15,208 nucleotides of DNA from Methylococcales bacterium (lineage in GTDB: Bacteria > Pseudomonadota > Gammaproteobacteria > Methylococcales > Methylomonadaceae): positions 1 through 15,208 of the forward strand of contig JAGLBU010000133.1 in assembly GCA_023146575.1 (NCBI GenBank), given 5' to 3'. The first letter of the stretch is position 1, and each line of letters begins with the position of its first letter. A model generated the notes under the pieces. It did no database searches and had not been told where the DNA came from. It was given only the letters and a program-made list of their open reading frames with translations. This document shows, one piece after another, positions 6,333 to 12,389 of the stretch. A program made the position numbers and the translations under genes.

Positions 6333-7235
6333 TTAAATTAATTCAATTTCTTTGGCAAGCTGATGATATTGCAGGGCTGAGGAAGCGGTTTTATCATAAT
6401 ATGCGATGGGTTGATTAACAATTTGGGACTCTTGCATTTTGGAATCGTAATTAATTAAAGTCTTAAAGATTTTTTGATTATATTTTTGTTTTAACTTGGA
6501 GTAGATGACTTTAGAAGCAGTATTTTCATCGTTATACATGGTGATTAATACTTTGTATTCTAAGGGATGGGTTTTTGAAACCGCTTTAATAATGTTTTCA
6601 GTTTGTAAGACCCCATTCATGGCTAAAAACTCACATTGTGTGGGAACAATTACAAAATCTGCTGCGATCAGTGCATTGGGTGTGAAAAATTTTACCGAAG
6701 GGGGCGTATCAACTAATATATAGTCAAAATGTTCTTTGATGGGTTCTAAAGCTTTGCGTAAAAAAAACCCAAAGTCCTTTTGTTGTAAACATTGTTTTGC
6801 TAGCAATGCCATGCGACTATTAGAGGGGAGTAGCCAAACATTTTTGCGGACACTTTTAATAGCTTTGCTGACTTGAACTTTTTCTTGAATAATTTCGTAG
6901 AATGAATGTTCGTTTCGTTGTCCAAGGAGTAAGCTAAGGTTTGCTTGAACATCAAAATCTATCAGTAAAATACGTTTGTTAAGCATAGACAGCGCCACAC
7001 CTAAGTTTAAACAAGTTGATGTTTTTGCAACGCCGCCTTTATGACTACAGATGGCGATTACTTTTAATTGAGGTTCTTGGCTTATTTGATCTAATTCGTA
7101 AACTTCTTCGGACTCAAGTGTATCAACCGAAAAAACATGTTTACATTTTGAGCAACGGACTTTAAAAAAGGTCTTGTTGATAAGACGGGTGTCTAATTTA
7201 AATCGTGAGCTGCATTTATCACAAACAATAATCAT
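6333..7235 (-). CDS. ParA/Soj-like ATPase with N-terminal zinc ribbon, chemotaxis-operon type
   Basis: A 300-residue protein in two parts. Residues 1-38 form an MJ0042-type zinc ribbon with CxxC pairs Cys5/Cys8 and Cys28/Cys31. Residues 58-300 are a ParA/MinD-type ATPase: deviant Walker A KGGVAKTS with signature Lys66 and Lys71, switch region DFDVQANLS (93-101) and Walker B-like YILVDTPPS (172-180). Such ATPases make ATP-dependent dimers that position cargo; ParC of Vibrio and PpfA of Rhodobacter place chemoreceptor arrays. Last in the operon, 17 bases after cheB, it most likely localises or partitions this receptor array. No ParB or ParP partner is seen. The ATG lacks a Shine-Dalgarno sequence, but the zinc-ribbon opening MIIVCDKC fits this start. 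The positioning role is inference from family and context. Confidence 0.88.
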   Translation of the reverse strand: MIIVCDKCSSRFKLDTRLINKTFFKVRCSKCKHVFSVDTLESEEVYELDQISQEPQLKVIAICSHKGGVAKTSTCLNLGVALSMLNKRILLIDFDVQANLSLLLGQRNEHSFYEIIQEKVQVSKAIKSVRKNVWLLPSNSRMALLAKQCLQQKDFGFFLRKALEPIKEHFDYILVDTPPSVKFFTPNALIAADFVIVPTQCEFLAMNGVLQTENIIKAVSKTHPLEYKVLITMYNDENTASKVIYSKLKQKYNQKIFKTLINYDSKMQESQIVNQPIAYYDKTASSALQYHQLAKEIELI

Positions 7236-7252
7236 TGGGGAGGTCTATATAC

Positions 7253-8314
7253 TCAGGATAAGAATAGGTCATCGTCATGGGTTTTTATTAATAATTCTAT
7301 TTCAGTGACAAGATCTGATTGGTCAATTACTTTATCAACAACGCCTTTTTCTTTAGCACATTCTACTAAATTAGGATAAACACAGGTTTCACTTTTTTGA
7401 GCAAGGGTAACGCCTGAGTTTTTTTTGATGCTTGAAAAGCCTTCTGAGCCATCATCACCAAGCCCTGTTAGTAATATACCGATTGTTTGACCCTTAAAAA
7501 TTTCAGCGGCAGAGCTAAAAAGATTATCAAGGGGCTTTTTGTTGGTCTCAGAAAGCGAAATATAAAATTGATTATTATCGTTGGATTTAATGGTGATTGT
7601 ATAATCATTAGAGCCAATATAACATACTCCTGATTCTAAGAGCGCGCCATCGGTTACTTTACGGATGTGCCAAGGACTGTATTTATTAAATTCTTCGGCA
7701 AAGGCGGGCAATATTTTAGGTGAAACCTCTTGAATAACAATAGCTGCGGTTGCAAGTTTGGGTGACAGTTGAGAGAACAGTCGAATACTGGTGTTAGGCC
7801 CGCCTAAGGTGGTTCCGACTAATAGAAGGTGATCTAAATGTTGGTATTCATTATGATTGAGTTTGTTTTGTGCGCTAAAAGGTTGAATTTTAACACGGTG
7901 TACATTTTTAATATTGACCGAATAAGCAAGTTTGATACGCTCTATAATTTGTTGTTTTGATTCGTGAATATCTCTTGAAATAGCACCAGAGGGTTTGGGT
8001 AAAAAGTCGACGACCCCTAGTCTAAGTGCTTCAAAAGAGATAGCGCCATTACTAAAAAGAGAGCTTAACATAACGATAGGGACAGGACATTCTAGCATGA
8101 TATGTCGAACCGCTTTAATGCCATCCATCACTGGCATGTCAACATCTAGCGTAATCACATCGGGATGAAGTAGCTTAATTTGTTCTAAGGCGAGCAACCC
8201 ATTTTTAGCAGAGCCTACCACTTCTATATCAGGATCAGAATTTAAAATTTCACTGATCGCTTTGACCATGAAACTTGCATCATCAACCACTAGGACTTTT
8301 ATTTTTTCTGCCAC
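7253..8314 (-). CDS. cheB: CheB-type response regulator with a degenerate methylesterase domain
   Basis: A 353-residue protein with normal CheB architecture. The receiver (about 5-125) has acidic pocket Asp11/Asp12, phosphoacceptor Asp57 in TLDVDMPVMDG, and Lys107 in LPKPSG. The C-terminal domain (about 160-345) keeps the CheB scaffold, but the catalytic triad is changed. The motif that normally reads GASTGG reads GTTLGG, giving Thr169 where the nucleophilic Ser belongs. The normal QHM reads QEV, giving Glu196 in place of the catalytic His. Only the Asp survives (Asp288 in LTGLGDDG). It is therefore probably not an ordinary receptor methylesterase and may act as a phosphate sink or binding partner; that last step is inference. 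The start codon is GTG, with AAGAGA upstream. It lies 50 bases after cheA and 17 before the parA-like gene. Confidence 0.9.
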   Translation of the reverse strand: MAEKIKVLVVDDASFMVKAISEILNSDPDIEVVGSAKNGLLALEQIKLLHPDVITLDVDMPVMDGIKAVRHIMLECPVPIVMLSSLFSNGAISFEALRLGVVDFLPKPSGAISRDIHESKQQIIERIKLAYSVNIKNVHRVKIQPFSAQNKLNHNEYQHLDHLLLVGTTLGGPNTSIRLFSQLSPKLATAAIVIQEVSPKILPAFAEEFNKYSPWHIRKVTDGALLESGVCYIGSNDYTITIKSNDNNQFYISLSETNKKPLDNLFSSAAEIFKGQTIGILLTGLGDDGSEGFSSIKKNSGVTLAQKSETCVYPNLVECAKEKGVVDKVIDQSDLVTEIELLIKTHDDDLFLS

Positions 8315-8364
8315 AATATTCTCTTGATTTTTAATTTAACATCGTAATATAAAGCGTAGTCCAA

Positions 8365-11300
8365 TCATTCATCAATGAAGAGTTCGAGTGAATTTTTTTC
8401 TTGACGGTGATGTTTGTTAATTTGTTTGGTGGTGGTCATTGCGATTAATTCATAAATATCAATAATTAAGGAGACACGACCATCTCCGATGATGGTTGCC
8501 CCTGAAAAACAATTTTGCTCGTAAAGATAATCGGCCAAAGGTTTAATTACAACTTCATCTTGTCCAACTAAAGAATCAACCATTAAGCCTATTTTTTGCG
8601 TCCCTGTATTGACAATCACCACAAAAAATTCTTTATCATCCGCGCGTTCATTTGATTTAAGCGAAAACAGGGTTGCTAAACGAAAAATAGGCACGGTTTT
8701 TCCGCGTAAATACATGACTTCAGTTTCTTCCATAATGGAAATATCATTATATTGAACCCGTAATGTTTCTTCGACATTCGCCAGCGGAATGGTAAAGGAA
8801 TCTGCCCCTACTTTAACAATAAGGGCTGGAATAATAGCGAGTGTTAACGGAATCTTTAAACGCATTTTAGTTTCAATGCCTTTTTTAGATTCAACATCAA
8901 TGGTGCCATTGAGTTTTTCAATATTCTTTTTAACAACATCCATGCCGACCCCTCGACCTGATGTACTGCTTATTTCTTTTGCCGTTGAAAATCCTGGCAT
9001 CATAATAAAACGGGTCAAATCATTATTTGACATTCGATCAAGCTCTTCTCGGGTAAATAAATCTATTTTTTCAGCTTTATCTTTGATACGTTCAATATCA
9101 ATGCCGCGACCGTCATCGGTAATCTCAATAACAATATGATTGCTTTCATGATAAGCTTCTAAAACAATATTACCCGTTTCAGATTTTCCAGCTTTTAGTC
9201 TTTCTTCTGGTGGTTCAATTCCATGACCGATAGCATTGCGGATCATGTGCATTAATGGGTCGGCAATTTCTTCGATAATCATTTTATCAAGCTCGGTTTC
9301 TTCTCCTAAAACCTTTAAAGATACTTTTTTATGGTTGGTATTAGCGACATCATGAACCAGACGCGGAAAACGATTAAATAATTGCGTCATCGGCAACATT
9401 CTAACCTTCATAACGCTTTCTTGTAGCGCGTTTGAGGTTCTACCGAGTGCTAAAATCGCCTCACTAAACCGATAAGCAAAGGTTCGAATGAGCTTTAAAT
9501 CTTTTTGTGCCAGTCCTGTGACTTTTAAATATTGTTGCAGTTCAGAAATTTCAGTCACTAACTGGAAAAAATAGGCTCTATCAACAATCAATTCACCGAC
9601 TTGATTCATTAGAGAGTCAATTTTATCGGCATCAACCCGAATGCTTTTCTTAAAAACTTTTTTCGCAGGTATTTCAGGCGCTGCTGTTTTGTTTTTCAGA
9701 GGTGATTTTTGAGGTGTTGTCTTTTCTATAACAGGCGCTTTTTCTTTAATCGTCGCTTGTTTGGTAGACGCAATCGTAACAGCTGCAGGTGAGACTGTCT
9801 CAACGTTTGCATTGACTTCTTTTAGGGATTTAACATCAAGAATTAAATCCTTTGCCTTGGTGTTTTTAATTTCTTTTTGTTGTTTTTCGGTAGAGTCGAG
9901 TAATGCACTAAAAACGTCGTTAATAGGTTCTGAAATAATCGCTTGCTCAACCACCGAGGCATCTAAAGCAAGGCTTAGTTTATGAAATAATTCGCTTTCA
10001 ACGCTACTATTTCGCGTTTCAAAATCATTTTTATTAGTATTAACGGGGGCGGGTGTTGTTTCTGGCGTAATTTTTTCAGGCGTTTTTTCAATTATTGGAG
10101 CTGGGGTCGATTTAGGTGTTTTATTTTGAGTGAGCAGTTCTTCAATAAAGGCATTTTCACCACTTAAGTCATCATCATCTTCTTTGTCATCGAAAGGAAG
10201 ACTAATTTCATTTACGCTGTCTGTATTACTAACCTCAACGGTGTTATTAACAGAAATATCCGTTTCACTAGATGCTTTTGCACTGATTATATCGGCTTTT
10301 AACTGTGGGAAAATAGTCTGTAATTGCCGTAAGTTTTCCCTCATGAAGCTGAGCGGCGCTTCATTATTTAGGGATAACTTTTTTTGAGCCGTTAAGATAT
10401 GCTCAATCCAATTCTCATAAAAATAGGTAAGCTTCTCATAAGCCATATAATTTGCAGAAAATTTAAGGCTTTCTAATGTTTCAATGGCGTCGGTCAGTAA
10501 ATCATTTTTCTTTTGCGAGTAGCTGGTTTCTAACTGAACAGCATTGTTATTGAGTAAAACGAATTTTTCGCGTAATTGTAAAACAAAAATTTCAAAAAGT
10601 TCTTGATCGTGCTCTTCAATCGGTAGTGTAAAAGCATCATTGCTTTGGGGTGTTGTCGAAAGCGGCGGGTCTTTTTCATCGGTATCAAAAAGTAAAGCAT
10701 CGGCACTATCGTCGTTCGTTGTACTGTTATCGGTATCCAATAAAAAAGAAGCGTTGTCCTCATGGGGTTTTGTTTCTAACAAAAAAGAGTCAAGCTCGGT
10801 ATCATCTGTTAGAAAACTTTCTAAGGTTTCATCCTCATCATCTATCTCAATTAAAAAACTATCAATTTCAGTGTCATCATTACTTTCATCCAACAAAAAA
10901 GAATTAAGTTCGGTATCATCTTCTAAGAAGCTTTCTAGGGTTTTATCGTCATCCGTTTCATCATTCAAAAAATTGTTTGTTGCCGTTTCATCTTCTAAAA
11001 ATGAACTTAAAAGATCCTCTTCAGGTGTTGCTTCTGTGGTATTTTGAACCGCTTTAGGTTCGGCTAAATGTACATGAAGCATTTGAACTAAGTCATCAAC
11101 TTCGGTGTTTTCAGTTTGCGTGCGCTCTAGATCACTAACTAAGGTGCTTATTCTATCTTTGGCTTGAATTAATACATTAACAATGTCGGAGGTTGCCTGT
11201 CTTTTTCCTTCCCTTAATAAATCCAGTAGATCTTCTGAGGCATGACTTAAGACCGAAACTTTTTCTAATCCAACAAATTGAGCCGCCCCTTTTATGGTAT

Positions 11301-11436
11301 GGATGGCTCTAAAAATGGTATTTAATAGTTCAATATCATTGGGGGTAGACTCTAGGGTGAGTAAGGCGGTTTCCATTTCTTCCAGACTTTCGCCTGCACC
11401 CATAACAAAATCTTCAAGCAAAGATAAATCAATCAT
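8365..11436 (-). CDS. cheA: Chemotaxis sensor kinase CheA with an enlarged linker region
   Basis: A 1023-residue histidine kinase, far above the usual 650-700. In order: an Hpt domain (about 1-125) with phosphoacceptor His46 in HTIKGAAQF; an acidic repeat linker (141-258) rich in Asp, Glu and SFL motifs; a helical Hpt-like domain (about 274-385) without the His; a Pro/Thr/Lys-rich linker (about 430-595); dimerisation helices (598-680, ending QESVMKVRMLPM); the HATPase core with N-box Asn734 in RNAIGHGIE, DDGRGID (774-780), PGFSTAKE (814-821) and GRGVGMD (827-833); and a CheW-like P5 domain (about 862-1000). I see no P2 domain, so CheY and CheB may dock differently. The N-box has Gly737 where most CheAs have Asp. 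AAGG upstream of the ATG supports the start, 12 bases after cheY. Confidence 0.95.
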   Translation of the reverse strand: MIDLSLLEDFVMGAGESLEEMETALLTLESTPNDIELLNTIFRAIHTIKGAAQFVGLEKVSVLSHASEDLLDLLREGKRQATSDIVNVLIQAKDRISTLVSDLERTQTENTEVDDLVQMLHVHLAEPKAVQNTTEATPEEDLLSSFLEDETATNNFLNDETDDDKTLESFLEDDTELNSFLLDESNDDTEIDSFLIEIDDEDETLESFLTDDTELDSFLLETKPHEDNASFLLDTDNSTTNDDSADALLFDTDEKDPPLSTTPQSNDAFTLPIEEHDQELFEIFVLQLREKFVLLNNNAVQLETSYSQKKNDLLTDAIETLESLKFSANYMAYEKLTYFYENWIEHILTAQKKLSLNNEAPLSFMRENLRQLQTIFPQLKADIISAKASSETDISVNNTVEVSNTDSVNEISLPFDDKEDDDDLSGENAFIEELLTQNKTPKSTPAPIIEKTPEKITPETTPAPVNTNKNDFETRNSSVESELFHKLSLALDASVVEQAIISEPINDVFSALLDSTEKQQKEIKNTKAKDLILDVKSLKEVNANVETVSPAAVTIASTKQATIKEKAPVIEKTTPQKSPLKNKTAAPEIPAKKVFKKSIRVDADKIDSLMNQVGELIVDRAYFFQLVTEISELQQYLKVTGLAQKDLKLIRTFAYRFSEAILALGRTSNALQESVMKVRMLPMTQLFNRFPRLVHDVANTNHKKVSLKVLGEETELDKMIIEEIADPLMHMIRNAIGHGIEPPEERLKAGKSETGNIVLEAYHESNHIVIEITDDGRGIDIERIKDKAEKIDLFTREELDRMSNNDLTRFIMMPGFSTAKEISSTSGRGVGMDVVKKNIEKLNGTIDVESKKGIETKMRLKIPLTLAIIPALIVKVGADSFTIPLANVEETLRVQYNDISIMEETEVMYLRGKTVPIFRLATLFSLKSNERADDKEFFVVIVNTGTQKIGLMVDSLVGQDEVVIKPLADYLYEQNCFSGATIIGDGRVSLIIDIYELIAMTTTKQINKHHRQEKNSLELFIDE
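10711..10938 (-). repeat. Two tandem 114-base repeats inside cheA
   Basis: Copies at 10825-10938 and 10711-10824 (minus strand) encode residues 167-204 and 205-242. Both begin LESFL(E/T)DDTEL(N/D)SFLL and drift apart toward their ends. DNA similarity is plain around GGTATCATCT and AACAAAAAAGA on the + strand, which recur at an offset of exactly 114 bases (38 codons). Looser SFL-containing segments before and after (residues 145-166 and 229-251) suggest the region grew by repeated unit duplication. The frame is kept throughout. Confidence 0.8.
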
Positions 11437-11448
11437 AATCAGCCCTTA

Positions 11449-11805
11449 TTAATTAGCCGCTATAACATCAAGAATATCTTGGGATTTATGTTTATTCACA
11501 AATCCGATTGCACCAATACTTGCGACATCTTTGCCGTATTTATCCTTATCTAAGTTGGATAAAAATAAAATATTTGCCTGACTATCATGGTCTAAAATAG
11601 CACGAGCGGCACTGAGTCCATCCATTTCACCCATCGTGATGTCCATCGTAATAAGTTCAGGTTGCAGGCGTTTATATTCTTCCAGCGCTTCCAGTCCGTT
11701 TTTAGCTTCACCGACAATCGTATGACCGCCGCGATTGGTTAATACTTTTGTGATCATTTTTCGCATCATGGAAGAATCATCCACTATTAAAATACGTTTA
11801 CCCAT
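11449..11805 (-). CDS. cheY: CheY-type single-domain response regulator
   Basis: A stand-alone receiver of 118 residues: Asp9/Asp10 acidic pocket in VDDSSMMRK, phosphoacceptor Asp55 in TMDITMGEMDG, switch Ser83 and conserved Lys105. The usual Lys-Pro pair near the end is Lys-His here (VNKHK), so the conserved cis-Pro step is missing. The length is slightly under the usual 120-130 residues but the fold elements are complete. It should receive phosphate from CheA, encoded 12 bases downstream. Whether it acts on a flagellar motor, pili or something else cannot be told, since no such genes are in the window. AGGTAGG upstream of the ATG supports the start. Confidence 0.93.
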   Translation of the reverse strand: MGKRILIVDDSSMMRKMITKVLTNRGGHTIVGEAKNGLEALEEYKRLQPELITMDITMGEMDGLSAARAILDHDSQANILFLSNLDKDKYGKDVASIGAIGFVNKHKSQDILDVIAAN

Positions 11806-11837
11806 TGTTTGCCTACCTTGGTTGATTTTTTACAGAT

Positions 11838-12371
11838 TTAGTGTTGATCGGTTGTATTTTGCTCTGAATCAAAGGCGGCACTTTTTAGTTTTTTCATTTC
11901 ATCAACTAATAAAATGCGCGTAAAATCCAGTAAAATAAGTAAAGCACCTTCAACCTCACAAACACCCCTTATATATTGACTTTGCAAGCCTGCCACTAAA
12001 ATTTCAGGCGGTGGATCTATGTTATTTTCTTGAATTTTAATCACATCGGTGACCCAGTCAACAATAAAACCTGTGATACGTCCAGAAATGTCTAAAATTA
12101 AAATCCAATCGGTATCCTGTTTATAATTATTCGGTTGGAGGTTTAATCGTTTGCGTAAATCAATAACAGGGATAATACTGCCGCGTAAATTAATCACCCC
12201 TTCAACAAATTCAGGCGAATTAGGGACGGTTGTGATAGAAGCGGCACGAATGATTTCTTGTACCATTAAAATATCAACCCCAAAGGTCTCGTTGTCTATT
12301 TTAAAACCGACCATTTGTATGAGCTGTTCTTTTTTAGACAAGTTATCCTTTACGCTATAGTTATCGGTCAT
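11838..12371 (-). CDS. cheW: Chemotaxis coupling protein CheW
   Basis: A 177-residue adaptor that links receptors to CheA in the cytoplasm. The CheW/SH3-like fold is recognised from FGVDILMVQEI, then PNSPEFVEGVINLRGSIIPV with the conserved receptor-contact Arg in NLRG, IDLRKRL, and VCEVEGALLILLDFTRIL near the end. Short polar tails flank the domain on both sides. The ATG is preceded by AAGGGGATCAAT, a usable ribosome binding site. It lies 18 bases after the receptor gene and 32 before cheY, so it is part of one operon. I see no defect. Confidence 0.95.
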   Translation of the reverse strand: MTDNYSVKDNLSKKEQLIQMVGFKIDNETFGVDILMVQEIIRAASITTVPNSPEFVEGVINLRGSIIPVIDLRKRLNLQPNNYKQDTDWILILDISGRITGFIVDWVTDVIKIQENNIDPPPEILVAGLQSQYIRGVCEVEGALLILLDFTRILLVDEMKKLKSAAFDSEQNTTDQH

Positions 12372-12389
12372 ATTGATCCCCTTTTTTGA

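Noticed and set aside
10640..11047. A 135-codon, Ser-rich open frame on the + strand opposite the cheA repeat region
   Set aside because: It is the reverse reading of the Asp/Glu/Ser-rich repeats. Its low-complexity Ser/Lys composition follows from them, and it has no ribosome binding site or known domain.
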